64,000 bases of DNA from Microcebus murinus (GCF_040939455.1 NC_134120.1:53459001-53523000); one strand, 5' to 3'; positions 34,880 to 47,989 are shown, numbered from the stretch's first letter. Translations and numbers: made by a program. The notes: generated from the letters alone by a model not told the origin.

Positions 34880-35210
34880 TAAGTAAGTACTCTGTCTTTT
34901 GCTTCACAACACAAGCCAACCCCAGATTTAGTGACTTAAAAGAAAATAGCTACCATTTCTTCTGCTCATGGATCTGTAGTTTGGGCAGAGCTCAGTGGGG
35001 AAGCCTTCTCTCTGCTTTATGTGGTGTCACCTTAATGCAGGAGCAAGCCCCATGCATGATGAGGAGGAGGGGAGTTTTGTTCAAAAAGCAAGGAAGTACC
35101 ATTAAGGGCACTCAACTAGAAGATGGTTTTTCTTCCTTCCATGTTCTCTTTCTTGATGTGTCATTTGCTTTGTAATGATGGATTCCCTTGGATATGGGGA
35201 TACTTGATGG
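34880..35210 (-). repeat. Possible old LTR-like repeat (MaLR type)
   Basis: 'cttcacaacacaagccaaccccagatttagtgacttaaaagaaaatag' followed by 'ggatctgtagtttgggcagagctcagtggggaagcc' resembles reverse-complement ends of old mammalian LTR repeats. The assignment is uncertain. Confidence 0.35.
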
Positions 35211-36129
35211 GCAGTGCAGACCCTCACAGGCACCTGGGGGTCCTGCCTCAGCACATGCAGCCCACCAGCTTCCAGGCCCTCCTCCTACTGGCCCTTGGAG
35301 AGGTGACCAACATCCCAGCTGGGGTAGGGAAGTCAAGCCAGAATTCTCCTCCTTCCTTGGGCCCATCACCCCACCCCACTGGTGACCCTTGAGAGATTGC
35401 AGCCTACATGCTGGACATGCTCAGTGGCTAGATTCGGAGTGGATAAGGGTTTGCCCATACAGAGTCACCTGTCATATATCAGGGTGCTCTTAGCCCAGGT
35501 GGGACAGCCATGCCACACCCTAAATCACAGTGGGCACATGCACCTAACTGTCTCTGTGTCTTCTGCTGGGGCAGATGAGGCAACAGTCAGTGTATCGGGG
35601 GAGGTGGAGGGCTGCTGAGAAGTGGGTGGTTAAGAACCTGTCCCCGGGAGGTAGGAGGGATTGTGCAGGACCTGATGCTCCAGGTCCATAGCCCATGCCC
35701 CATTGCCCCGTTGAGCTTCACTTACGGAACACACATTCACAGATACAGTTGCTAGGAATGTTAAAATCATGACCACAGAGCATTAACCCCCATGTGTAAG
35801 CTCCTGTGAGCACAGGGCCCTGATGACTGCACTGCTCCTACATCCTGACCCTAAGCTGGAGGAGCTACTTCTAGGTGGCTCTCTCCCATGGCCATCTGTG
35901 CAGGAGCTCAGCCCAGGCATCTCAGGATCTGTTTTTCTCCATATGGGCCTCTTCCTATGGCTATTCACGTGTCTTGGCCCTCCTGCAGCATGGCGGCTGG
36001 ATTTTAAGAATGAGCATTCCAGGAGAGCCAGGCAGAAGCTGCATTGCATTTTGGAACTAGCTCTGGGAATCACAGGGTCACTTCCAACATACTCTTTTTG
36101 TTGAGGCCATCACAAATGCCCACCCAGGT
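35211..36129. other. Unassigned GC-richer DNA
   Basis: This is one of the most GC-rich parts of the window. It carries several overlapping open frames on both strands (for example 35783-36073 minus against 35823-36104 plus), none with a recognisable domain or flanking splice sites. Confidence 0.35.
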
Positions 36130-36320
36130 TTAAGAGGAGAAGATACAGATACCTGGACATATTGTTGGAGCTATATTTTTAGAATATGTAATCTGTCATC
36201 ATAAGATGATATGTGACATGGGGATGCTGAGGACGTGAGATACCATTAACTGAGTTGTGGAAGTCTGTGGGAGGAGCAGGTTTGGGAGATGGAGTGTGAT
36301 GGGAAAAGTCAAGAGTTTGG
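36130..36320. repeat. Ancient repeat, part left of the Alu
   Basis: The text before and after the Alu (36130-36320 and 36616-36775) reads as one old repeat of the type also present at 9960-10430, with 'gatttgagatgtcatacagat' on the right side. The Alu lies within it. Confidence 0.4.
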
Positions 36321-36615
36321 GGTCAGGTGTGGTGTCTCACACCTGTATTCTGAGCATTTTGGGAGGCCAAGGCAAGAGGGTCACCTGAGGCCAGGAGTTT
36401 GAGACCAGCCTGGGCAACATAGTGAGACACCAAAATTAGCCGGATGTGGTGGCATGAACCTGTAGTCCCAGCTATTCGGGAGGCTAAGGCACGATGATCA
36501 CTTGAGCCCGGGAGTTCGTGGCTGCAGCAAGCTATGATCATGCCACTACAGTCCAGCCTGGGTGACAGAGCAAGACCCTGTCTCAAAAAAACACAAAACA
36601 AAACAAAAAAAAAAA
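36321..36615 (+). mobile_element. AluJ-like SINE
   Basis: A dimeric Alu: left arm 'ggtcaggtgtggtgtctcacacctgta', 'gagaccagcctgggcaacatagtgagac', right arm from 'aaaattagccggatgtggtgg' to 'gtgacagagcaagaccctgtctc' and an A-rich tail. The inter-arm region has a deletion, since 'gagacacc' runs straight into 'aaaattagcc'. The 'gatcacttgagcccgggagtt' and 'gctatgatcatgccactacagtcc' spellings are old J-type. The minus-strand open frame at 36323-36601 is its antisense shadow. Confidence 0.9.
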
Positions 36616-36775
36616 GGTTGGAACATTTTAGATTTGAGATGTCATACAGATAGCTTAGTGGAGAGATGTCACGTATGCAATTGGACTTATAGGTTGGTGT
36701 CCATGGAAGAGGTCTGGGTTATAGATAGAAATTTAGGTATTATCACCATGAGATCAGTAAGAGAGTGAATGTATT
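36616..36775. repeat. Ancient repeat, part right of the Alu
   Basis: Continuation of the repeat interrupted by the Alu: 'gatttgagatgtcatacagatagcttag' and 'gacttataggttggtgtccatgg'. Confidence 0.4.
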
Positions 36776-39700
36776 TACTGAGGTCCTCTGAGGCATGCAG
36801 TTAATTTGTCATTGAGTGTGAGAGATTTCTTTTACATTTGGACTAAGTAGGTGTTGTTACCACATTTCCTCAATTTATATATTTGGATAGACATGACATT
36901 CAGTCAGCCCATTTTGCTTTTAAGGGGTGTGTTTGTGTGTTCCTGTGCACTCTGTGTGTATTTTACATTCTAGAAGTCTCAGCCATGATCTTTTCTTTGT
37001 AATGGTGTACAGTTTATGGCTTTGTTTTAGCATACATAGATTTTAAGATATTCACATTTTCATTTAAATAGATATTTTGTATGCATTTTATTTATTACCT
37101 TGTAAATTTTTCAGGCATACCATGTAGAATTCAGGTTCCAGCTTAAATTGTGCTTCAAAGATTAGAAGGCCAAATTATTCCTCTTCTGTCTTCCAGTGAT
37201 TTGATTCTACTTAAAGATATCATAATTTAAAATAGCATTTAAATCAGGACATTTGGAGTTATTATTTGGATCTCACCTATATTTGAATCAAGATTTTATA
37301 GAATAGATACACTTAACTTTTGTTAATAGTCTATGAATATAAGTGGTGAATTTTCTATCAGATTCAAACAATGAGAAATTGATTGATGGCCAACAATGGG
37401 ATGTGTTAGACATGCCATCATAAAATATTTAAAAGATATAAAGTTAAAATGCAGTTCATTTAATAAAGAGTATTTCCATTAAAAAAACTTAAGAGGCAAA
37501 GCTATTAATGAAAATTTGGTTAAAAAGCATTTTATTTCTACAGTCAACATTCCTTAAACCTGGGGCTCTCTCTTCCTTCCATGAACCTTTTCCCCTTTAA
37601 AACTCTATTTAGTCCTGTCCTTTCTCTCTTTTCCTCTCTTCCTTTCCTTGGCCTCCTCTTCTCAGAACAAAAACCTAGATGTTTGCTTGCAAAGGGGAGA
37701 TTGTAAAGCAGATGGAAGGGAAAATGCAAGTTATATCAATAATAACACTCACATCTGGGTTACTCCAACCTCCCGCTAACTGAACCTGAGAGTTTACCAG
37801 GGCACTTTCACTAGAATCAACACTGAGGCAGCCTGATGCCTTGGTTAACAGTTCTCTTTAGTTTAATTAAGAGAAAGGCTCCAATGCCTGAAGACATCGC
37901 AGTACTTTGTCTCAACACTGAGGGCAATTACATAGATTTAATTCCACCCCCACAGTGCTAGGCTAAGTCTTCTGGAAACCCAAAACCTCATCCTGGTCTG
38001 ATCTCTACTTCTTGTCCCATATATCAGCAATACAGTCTTCAGTCTAAGGCCCTGGTATTTTTAGCTAAGCAGTCTTGTTTTTATTTATTCTCTTCAACTA
38101 ACATTTTCCCCACTATTTCTGACATAAACAGTTTACATAGCAGTTTACAAAAGGCTGGTAAGCCTTATTATATTTGGGGGTTCCAAGATCATCAGCACAC
38201 TTTTTGAGGGGACCAGGTGTGTGGCAGGGTGGGTGGGAAGGTATTAGGAGGAAGTCAAAAGCAGGGACTAACGATTTTACGTTAGGCTTGGCCTGGGAGG
38301 CTGATGCTGGAAGTGAGTCTGCAGCTCCAGGCCACAGTTCAGGTGCACGCTAATTGTTTTGTCTTGAGGCAGACTTTTGGTAAATAATACTAGGGACCAA
38401 CTCTGCCCAACTGAGAGGAAATTAAGCACAGCTACTTGACTGATAATGATGCCAAACAGTTTCAGGTGTTGGAATTTCATTAAGACTATTGTCTCTCACT
38501 GTACCATTTACATTTTGTGTCAGGTATTTCAAATTAATCATGAGCATAATTAATAGTTGTAGTAATTAGATTATCATTTTATGATGATACAATGTAATAG
38601 AATGTGAAGAAGCAGCAAAAATGGGGAGGACCACTCAGGTCTGTATAATCAGTGTTCTTCTGTGCTCAAAACAGGTCAACTCTAAGGATTAATGTACTGA
38701 TGCTTCGTTACATTTGGCTGCTTATTATAACAGGTAAAATGGAGACAATTTTAATGTGAAGCAGGTCCCAAAGCCCCAACACGGGATCATTTTATGAGGA
38801 TAATATTTTCACAGTGGTTCTAGTGGAAGTGTATAGGTTACTTTGGATAACTGCGAAGAAGCCAGGAAGCAAATATATGGTTTTACATTTCTTAAAAGCT
38901 AAATTGAATTAAGGAACAGTAGGTATAATAAGCTAAGAAAAAAGAGTTTGGCATTTTAGAACTTTAATGAATTATTGAACATATTTCAGAAAGAAGATTT
39001 TTAAATAGCTTTTTGAATAGCTCTTGTTAACCTGAGGAGACACTTAGTAAACTATCCATAGACTGATAGCAAAGGGACATTTGCATGGAAAGTCACTTTT
39101 CAGCCATGGTTTGCCTCTGAATGATTTCAGATGATTTCATAATGAAGGCAAAAAGTTGCAAGGCTACATATAAACTGCATGCTACTTAATACATTATTCA
39201 TGTTAGCCCAAAGGTATAATTATTCAGTGAAATGAGAGCTAAGAAAATTAATTCTGTATTAATGTTTATTTATACTGATCAGTTTTTTTTCTTTTACATG
39301 CTCACATTTTCCTGCTAGTAGAGGTAATCTAAAGGCAATCCACACACCTGCTACATGTTCTGACTAAATGTTGAATCACGTTGGAAGTCCCAGGGTTAAT
39401 TGTGTTCCCCCTTGTGGTTTTGTTATTGTTGTCCTCATGTATTTGCCTTCCCTCTTGCATGTAAGAGAGAAAGTCTAACTCTTGTTGCCGCACCCCCTTT
39501 TCAAGGGACAGGCTCAGTGGGGAGTGGCCCGCGGTCTTGCCTGCAGCCACTGCTGCGTGTCCTCCATGCCCGCTCTGGCAGGAGGCCTCAGGACCACAGC
39601 GTCTTGGGTCTTGGTAATAATGGTGGTTTTCCCCACTTCTCTCACTCACCCACAGCCTTTCCTCCCTGACTCCAGAGCAGAAACCATTATTCTTACCTTT

Positions 39701-39840
39701 CTTGATTGTTGTTATTTATCTGTCAGCTGCAACAACAGAATTTTGCACATTGTAGTTAAATACTCCCTGCTTCTCCCTTTGGCCCCTAGAATCTAGCCTC
39801 ACAACAATAGGCAGGTGATTCTTTCAAAACAGAAGGCACA
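36776..39840. other. Three kilobases without a recognised feature
   Basis: No gene or named repeat could be identified. Overlapping frames around 39329-39796 on both strands show no domain. The AT-rich part 36900-37550 is repeat-poor. Confidence 0.4.
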
Positions 39841-39844
39841 GTAA

Positions 39845-40415
39845 GTCATTCCTCAGCTTGAGCCATTGCAACGGGTTCTCCTCTCAGAGTAAAAGCTGCC
39901 ATCTTCACGGTGGCCTGAGAGTCCTGCAGTGGTCTGGCCTCTTTCCTCTGTGACCTCCTTTCTCTGCCTCTCACCTGGCTGCTCCTGCCACTTGGGCCTC
40001 CTTCCTGGGTGGGGGACAGCCATGTGTTCCCCACCTGGGGTGTTGGCTACCTTTGGCTCCCGTCCATGGAGGCCAGCACTGCTGGCTTCTTCATTCTCTT
40101 TAGGTCCTAGGTCTCACCTTCTCTGCAAAGCCCAACCTGGATGCACCACAGAACTGCTGCTCCTGCGCCCAGAGCCCCAGAACTTCCTTACCCTGACCTG
40201 CTCTTATTTTTGCTTAGCACTTACCACCTTCTAGAACACTATATAACTTAAGACCTTTTTATTATATTTGTTGTTTATTTTTCTGTCTGTCTGCTTGAAC
40301 AGGGAATCTTGGTCTCTTTTGTTCAGTGATGTGTGCCAGATGCCTTAGAACAATGCCTGGAACATAGTAGAAGCTGTATAACTATTTGTTGAATGAATGA
40401 ATGAGTATCCTGAAA
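39845..40415 (+). repeat. L2 LINE, ORF2 end and 3' UTR (sense)
   Basis: The order is complete for an L2 tail: 'cttgagccattgcaacgggttctcctctcagagtaaaagctgcc', 'cctgcagtggtctggcctc', 'cacctggctgctcctgccacttgggcctccttcctggg', 'tgcttagcacttaccaccttctagaacac' and 'gcctggaacatagtagaagctgtataactatttgttgaatgaatgaatgag'. The open frame at 39929-40234 is its relic. Confidence 0.85.
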
Positions 40416-41184
40416 CTATTCCCTGAAAACACTAAATCTGCTGCCCCACCCCCACCCCAGGGTCTATTACAGAGCTCTCAAATGCCATACTATGAATGCT
40501 CAATGACCAACATGAGTTTCCAGTAGTTCTTGAACTCTAGGGAAGGAAGGGTAGGAAGATGCGAAGTGATATAAGTAGTGGAGAACTTTAGTACTCTTTG
40601 GGTGAACCTGCTGTTCACAGCATGCAATCCATTCCCCCACCTCTTCTTGGTGAGCAGTCATTTGGAAAGTATGCCTCTTAGTGGTAGTGATAACATGAAG
40701 AGGCCACACACATGGCTTGGGTGTTGAGCTGGTGGCCTGATTTGTATTGAAGCCCTGCTTGGGGTTAACCTGAGAGAGTTTCGTGAACTCCTGCAGTTGT
40801 CTATTTGTGTACCTTTTGGGGACTCAGTTTCTAGAGTAGCAGTAATTGCCACAGCTAAACTGATTTATAAAGCATGCACTTACATCCTGGGAGATTGGGG
40901 TCACAGTTTGCTTGGAAACTTTTTGCAGCAGGAAGCAGTAGAGCAGAGGAAATTTCTGGAAGAGTTAAATGTCAGGGATAAGGCTAAAGGCAATGAGCTG
41001 AATCTTTTGTTTCAGTAACTTTCCTGATGGATAACTGCTATTCTCCTTTCCCGGCAAGGCACATGTGGTGAGAAAGGGTAGGGAGAGAATGCATGTTATC
41101 CCATACCTTAATTATTTTTCTTATATCTTAATTTTAATCTAATAGATGTTTGAACTGCCTCATAGACAGTTTCAACATTAGTCT
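40416..41184. other. Unassigned DNA
   Basis: No repeat or gene recognised. The short open frames at 40500-41018 on both strands show no domain. Confidence 0.4.
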
Positions 41185-41470
41185 ATCAAATTACACTATT
41201 CAATAGAAATATAATGTGAACTACAATTTTAAGTTAATATCATCTATAACTACAGTTAACAAAGTAAAAGTTTTAATATATTTTAATTTAACTTAATATA
41301 TTTAAAATATCCTTTTCATGTCATCAACATAAAGTCTGTTAATGACATATTTTACTTTTTTTTAAACTAAGCTTTCAACATTTGGGGTGCATTTTATACT
41401 TATATCTCAGATTGGACTAGCTGTTTTTCATGTGCCCATATGTGGCTACTCAGTTGGACAGTGAAGGCAT
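41185..41470. repeat. Old non-autonomous DNA transposon fossil (hAT-like)
   Basis: 'acactattcaatagaaatataatgtgaactac' at the left and 'gtggctactcagttggacagtg' at the right are the ends of a recurrent mammalian repeat of about 300 bp. Between them lie 'taatatattttaatttaacttaatat' and 'gcattttatacttatatctcagattggactagc'. I recall this as a DNA-transposon family but do not name it. Confidence 0.55.
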
Positions 41471-43560
41471 AAAGAGTTCTGTGATAAGATAAAAAGTTTA
41501 CTATATGTAGATTCTCTCTTTGTTAAAAAAGTTTGTTTCAGTCTGTAAATTGTGTTGTAGCATGATTGATATTACTAATTCAGACTATGGAATATAGAAA
41601 TAAAATATATATTACTGTATAGATCATGAACATAATTATTAGATCCAGCTATTCTATTTCCTCCTTAGTAATTGGTGAATTAAAGAACAAAGATATATCC
41701 AATAGAAGCAGAGAAGATAGGCACTGAGAGCTATATAAACATATGTGTAGCAGACTGATACATGTTTTTATTTTGCTAACACGAGATGTTACAGAGGTTT
41801 GGCTTAAGAATTCATATACTGTCATTCTTTTGTATAATGTAAAATTATTATCGTTTTAATAGTTGGCTGAAACTTATATAAAGAAGTTATATCTTGGGCT
41901 TCTTCCAAGGAATTTCAGCTACTAAACACCCAAATGAATCCAGAAGTTAATATTCTAAGGATGTTTATGGTATGATAAGTGTAACTTGATTAACTACAAA
42001 AGATGACTGGAAGTTGTAATGTATGCTGAGAATCCTACAGTAGTCTTTGATACCTGTGATAATAGGATGATGAAGAATGCTATTGAAATCAGGAATCAAT
42101 AGAATTACATTTTTGTTTTTAACTTTCTGAGCAAAACAAAGGTGATGACCTTTAGATTTAAAACAAGTTATTGGTTAAAGATGGTAAAATGAAGATAAAT
42201 TTATTGTTGAGTGAATCCATGGGTTTCAGCTCTCTTTTGCATCTTTAGTTTATTGCTTTCTTCAAACACCATGCACCTTCTTGTGCTATTTTCTACTCCC
42301 CACCCTCAATTCAGAGAGACAAGTAATTATATACACACCAGCTAAATGTCTGGCAAAATCTCCAGGCAAAACTGAGTTGACTTGTGTGGAACTGAATTTA
42401 AAAATGCTTGATGGAATATTGCTCTAGTCTCTGAATACTTGTCAGGTTGCATTTACTGCAGTTGCCCCCATTACCAGGATGTGTGCTTTGGTCCTGAGAG
42501 ACACCTTTCATGGCCTGCCCCCTTTCTTTCTCTTCCTGACTATATAACTCTCAGGAGTCACGATCTAGCAATTATTAATTTTGTCACTTTCAATTAGAAA
42601 AAATATATCATTTTTATTTGTTTTATGCCTAGAAAACTATCTTTTTATGAAGAAAATATTTAAATTATAAAGTAGAGGAATGTTTCATTAGTTGTGTAAA
42701 TGGAGTATAATAATATGGAATGTATAACAATATGAATGTTCTTTCAAAAGTAAGTAATTGGATTTAGAGAAAATTAGTGATTCATTTGTAAGTCAGTTAA
42801 ATATATAATTGGTCATTGTACTTGATTTGGATTTTGCATTTGGGATTATGATAGCTCATGGGGAGAGGAGAGAAAGCCAGACTTTTAAAAACCCATATGA
42901 TTATTTTAGTTTTATATTTTTCTTAATTTAAATAAGAAGCAAATAAAAAACTTAAAGCATAAATGGAGGCAAGTTTTGAATTTTATATAGTAACCTCTTT
43001 TCTGGATAGTGTACCAAAAATGAGGGAGTCATTTCTACTTGGCAAGGGTAAGAGAGGAAGGTGGTCATCTAGAATAAACATTATTAACTTTCAAGTATAA
43101 TTTCTTAGGGAAGAACTTCCCTCTTCAAAGCACTCAGCCAGAATTTATTTAGGATTAAGTTAAATAAAAGATAATCTGTGGCATTGGTAGAAATCATAAT
43201 TTTCCAAGCATCTCATTTTTTAAAATGAGCTCTTAACAAATGCTGGAATCCATAGTCAGTGAAATGGGTGGAATGCTTCCTGGTGGGGATTGCTAATTGG
43301 CTGAAAGCAAAGTGTATGTGTATGTGTATTTGTGTGTACATACGATTTGCATATAAGGCAACAGTAGAATTTAGCAAAAATAATAATTTGTCTATTAGAA
43401 ATGATTCCAGTCTTTGAAAATATTCAGAATAGTAAATTTCAGTACACTTTTTTCATAATTTAATCAGCTTAAAACTTTTGAGATAGTTAATATTTGCTTG
43501 TCTTTACTAAAAGAAAAATGTTTATTTGCCTTACATTAAACTATTTAAAAACTAAACAAA
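41471..43560. other. Unassigned AT-rich DNA
   Basis: No repeat or gene recognised. A short GTGTAT/GTGT-type run lies at about 43313-43337. Confidence 0.4.
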
Positions 43561-45270
43561 GTGTGAAGATGGTGATGTAAGGCATTTTTTTAATTCCTTT
43601 TTTTCCTACCTGGAAGCTCAAAAGGAACAAAATTAACAAAAACTGAAAAAGAAGAAAATGCTGTCTTTCATTAAATAAATACAACCTCAAACCATAAACT
43701 CTAAACCTCAAATATAGTGAATTTTGGACCAAAGGAGAGAGGATACTGTGAGCTTACATGGTACTTAAATTTTGTTTTATGTAAGGAGTCAAGCCTATAA
43801 AAACAAATGGCTTCACTAAAATAGTAAGATAGTAGAGGTGGTACTGTCCTGTGTACTTGGTTGTACACCACGGAAACCTGGAGGACGAGGAGCTGATAGA
43901 GGAGAAGAGGCATTGGGTAGGGTTGGGCAGGTTGTGAACTGAATAACTTTAAGGGTTTCATGAAAACCAAAGTCTACTGAGTGCAGTCCTCTGGAGTCAT
44001 TGCCCAACCTATGTCCTACCTCGGCCACCCTGGTGATTGAGTACCATCTTAATATCTAGTGCCGCTTCCTGAGAGTGGGGGATTCTTCAAAGTGAGACTA
44101 GAAGAAGGGTCAGGAGAGCCTGCTGCATTAGAGGCTTCTTTCAAACCTGCATCGACTCTCTGCTTAAGTTGAAGGAGGTCACACCAAAAACCTGCGTGTG
44201 AATACGCCCAGAGTACTGGACTTGGAGAGGAATGCTCGAGATGAACGCCGGACTTGATACTCGCTGCTCTTCCTATACTGTTCTTCAGCATGTAGCTGGC
44301 TGTCTCTGTTCCAGCATGAAACCTCCTGGTTCTACCACAGCCTGGCATAGAGAGTGCAGATTCCCAGGAGAACAGAACACAGAGCACTACAGAACAATGT
44401 AGATGAAGAATATCCATCAGAAGGCAAATTATCTCACAACCAGAAGAAAGAGAAATTCAGAATCATAGTATTCCATGGCCCTAAAGGAATAATGAAAACT
44501 ATGTTTTCTAAAAAGAAGGTTTAAAGAAAAGATAGGTATGATGAAAGAAAAGAGGAAATAAAGGAGATGGAAAGTGAGCTGATTAATCCCAGTAAAGAAA
44601 AATAAAAATACAATCATTAGGAAGATGAAAATCACATTGGAAGTGGCCAAATGTAATAAACACAAATAAAAACACAGGGATAAACAGACTTGAGAAAACT
44701 CCCACAAAACAAAGCAGAAAAAGATGAGATAAAAAGGATCTCTGAAGATGATGCACAGAAAAGACAAAAGGATTATTCATCATGTTTTTATCTGTTTTTC
44801 CAAAGGATGAGAATAAAAAATGGAAACAAAAACATTCAAAGGCATAAAATGAAGAAGCTTTACTGATGAAAAAGAAAGATGTATATGTCCAGGTCAAAGG
44901 GCCTAATGGTTTCTGGGAAAGAAACTATTTAGAAGCAAGAAATCCCAGGAAGTGTGTGCTGATCAAAGCCTGCACAGCTGTCAGGGACGTCAGGAGCACA
45001 GGACCAGGGGTGCCGAGCTGTGTCTGCTGAAGGTCAGGGAGACCTTCACGTTAGACCTTGCAGGGCAATCAGGAGGGGACCAGGTGGAGCAGTGAGTGGC
45101 AGTGAGGGGGTGGACTGGAGCACAGACACATCTTTTGAGCATTTTGTCCTGAAGGAGCTGAGGGAGACACAGACCTACTGGGAGAGGGAGGGGGGTTGAG
45201 TGAGGCTGTGCTTCTTAACACTCTGGGTGACACCTGCAAATACTTAAATACCCTCAAAGAGTGTGAAGAT
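43561..45270. other. Purine-rich, strand-asymmetric stretch; origin unclear
   Basis: From about 44420 to 44900 the plus strand is very rich in A and G. This alone produces long minus-strand frames full of Phe, Leu and Ser (44429-44767, 44583-44897), so they are composition artefacts. The segment could be the 5' part of an old LINE, but I recognise no diagnostic text. Confidence 0.35.
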
Positions 45271-45271
45271 A

Positions 45272-45515
45272 GAGGAGGGGCTTCTCAACCTTGGCCCCAC
45301 ATGGGAACTGCCTGAAATCTTTAAGAAAATACTGACAGTGAAAATTAAAACAATAAATAAATAAAATAGAATAAAATTAAAAAAAAGAAAGAAAATACTG
45401 ACGGTGGGCCCCGCTCACAGAGATTCCTGTGTTCCTATGTCATTGGTGTTGGGCACGGCTGGTGTTGAGGTTTATAACGCCCAGGTGATTCTAAAAGGTC
45501 ACTGAACTTGAAAAC
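45272..45515 (+). repeat. MER20-like hAT transposon, interrupted
   Basis: The outer parts match a MER20-type element: 'cttctcaaccttggccccacatgggaactgcctgaaatctttaa', then 'ggtgggccccgctcacagagattcctgtg' and 'cccaggtgattctaa'. The match is split by an A-rich insertion at 45337-45388. Confidence 0.65.
45323..45402. mobile_element. A-rich retroinsertion with 14-bp target duplication
   Basis: AAGAAAATACTGAC stands at 45323-45336 and again at 45389-45402. Between them lie 52 bases, almost all A with scattered T, C and G. A target duplication of this length with a poly-A-like payload is the mark of L1-driven reverse transcription in which little but the tail was copied. It interrupts the MER20-like element, so it came later. 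Confidence 0.7.
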
Positions 45516-47985
45516 TATTCTTGTAAAAGATGAAGCAAGGTCCCAAGATCGGAGGGAATTTGATCCTAAGCATAGGTGGAGGGATTATCCCAGTAGAAGA
45601 GTAGGGTTTTCTCTTTCTTTGTAGGTTGGGGAAATTTGTTGGAAGCACGTTCAGATAGATAGACTCATGGGTTTGTTAGATGGGAGCTGGAGGATTTCCC
45701 AGCTTCTGTTTTCTCTTGAAGGGCTGGGGATAGGGAGGAAGATGGGCAGGCAGTGTTAAGAGGGTTAAAGTTTGAGATCATAATTTTAGGGGGCAGTTCC
45801 TTTTCCTTTCTAGCTATAGAGAAGGCAGCATATGGATGAGGGAACCAGTAAGTTTTCTACCAAAGAGTAGTTAGTTACTTATGAGTTTTTCTTATTTTGG
45901 ACACAACAGGGAGAATCAGACACTGGTAGAAGTAAGATAAATAAATAAAAATAATGCATTAGATCAAATTCTTTCGAGCTTTTCATTGTGTTCCTGCAGA
46001 TACACAGAAATGAAGCCAGGCACTATGGTTATGCTCAGTTAAATGAAAAAGATATGACTTTCAGTCCCAGTGGTTCAGAAACACCAGTAGGAAGTGCTAA
46101 GGACACTGACTTCTTGCATCAAGTGGAGCTTTTGTTCTGGATCTGGCCTGCGATTCCCACAGAGAATGTCGTGCGTTGACGTGGCAATAACCAAGACTTG
46201 AAACAATGTGCTTACTCAAGCTGTATCTTGAAATACAATTTGAATCAACTTGGAAGAAAACACAAAGTAAATGAGTTTGAGTAAAGTATCCCTGCTGTAA
46301 ACATTGCAAAGAGAATCCTATTCTTCCTTTCAGGTGTTGTAGGCAGAGTCTTTAGATGAGAGCTTTTTATTTTTGTTAGAGCCTTCCTTCTTTTAGTATT
46401 TTAAAAACACTACTTCAGTTGTGTAGATAGTTTGCATTTTAAATCATCTCATATAACTTGCTGGAAACTGAAATTGATGCTGAGGGCATTGTGACATCTT
46501 ACGGGAGAACTGAAGAGCCTTTGCGGTGTGAGAGCCCTCGTCCTGGAGCACACCGAGGGAGCATCAAGGCTTACGTGCACGAAGAGCCCACTGAGAGCCC
46601 CTGCTTTTGGTGAAAACAAAAGTATACACAAAAATTAAATCTAAAGGGGGCCATCTGAAACATTTCTGGAAATTTACTAAGGTCACCAGCTTCTTTTCAT
46701 TGAGGTGGAGAGAACAGAATAAACACTGATTGCTAGGGGCATGTTTTCAGAACAGTTTCTTCTGAGACATTTTGCATGTGGTTGGGATCTTTGACACTTG
46801 TTTACTCTGCCTCAGACCCTTTCTCACAAGTAACTTTTGCAGATACTCAGCAGCATAGTAAACTTGGAGGTTGGTGGAAGAAATTTTGTTTGCTCTTTCC
46901 TTCAACATTTTTTTTTTTTAATTGTGAAATTGCTATACCGGTGGTACTGAGCTAGGCACCAAGGGATGAAGACATAATTCAGACCTGCCTCTTGTGCTCA
47001 AGAAGTACATTCTAAACTTTTAGAAGCCCAGGGAAAAGGACATTTTTCCTGGCTGGCTTTTTTTCAGTGTTTTCACAGTAATTTCAGTGATGGTTGGTTG
47101 ATGTCCCACCTGGGCAGGCTTTATATCAGCCAGAAGATTCAGCGTAGTGTGTATGTGTGTGTAGTATTAGAGTGTTAGAACACCCAAGTCTAAAAATCTA
47201 ACTGCACAGATCTTACTGACAAATGTGTTATTGATCTGAGTATGCCAGATTATTTAAAAACCAGAACAATATAAGAGATGTTTTTTGTTAAATTCTGAGA
47301 ATATGAAAATGTTTTTTTAAAAGATAAGTACTTTTTTAGTTTGTTGACAGGCACTTATAAGTCTGAATAAATATTAATTTTCTGTACTTTGCAGTTTTGC
47401 CAGTGAAGTTGCTGATAAGCCAAGACAAGGTCCAGCCCTAAAAATTATTTAGAAATTTAAATTCAGGATTTAAAAATGGCATCTTCTCTTACTTTTATTA
47501 TAGCTGACACTTTCTAGGCAGACGGAATTTATTATCCTATTCCTTCCAATCACCTTTCTCTTTTTTCTTCCTAAGATCTTTTTCTTCCAAATCTGATAAA
47601 ACAGTTGTGTAAAACCTGCATGTTATTTCTAGAGTTGCTCTGGGGCACCTGATGATAGACACACTTCTTACAGTGTATGAAACCCTACCAGATGCTTTCT
47701 GAATATGAGCTTTTGGAATTGTTTGGAGATTTAACAAGTGCATTGTGTAAGGAAACTACTTTACTTTTTCAGCAGTGATATTGGATGTTTGTGACCAAAA
47801 CTTTTTTAAACAAGTGATTACTGGTTTAACAGCTGTGTGTTTCAGCAGACACAGCATAACAAAAAGTTTCAGTACTTACCTGTGGTGGTGGCAGGCCTAA
47901 GAGAAGCAGAAGGGCCGGAGAACTGCCTTCCTCAGAAGGCCTGTGTCTCCCTGGCCCATCAGTGTCTCACTGGCCCCTCCATATG
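45516..47985. other. Mostly unassigned DNA with weak MIR/L2-type scraps
   Basis: Weak old-repeat text lies at 46075-46165 ('aggaagtgctaaggacactgacttc', MIR-like) and at 46935-47020 ('gagctaggcaccaagggatgaagacataattcag'). No gene is supported. The open frame at 45988-46179 is discussed among the rejected items. Confidence 0.4.
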
Positions 47986-47989
47986 GCAG

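Noticed and set aside
35783..36104. Gene in the GC-richer block near 35.8 kb
   Set aside because: Frames overlap on opposite strands, there is no domain or splice context, and GC content is only moderately raised.
44429..44897. Minus-strand membrane-like proteins (Phe/Leu-rich)
   Set aside because: The apparent hydrophobic frames are produced by the purine-rich plus strand and have no family match.
45988..46179. Possible exon after a pyrimidine-rich tract and CAG
   Set aside because: The tract 'cttttcattgtgttcctgcag' looks like a splice acceptor, but the 3' half of the frame (46075-46165) resembles a decayed MIR, there is no convincing donor, and no protein family is recognised.
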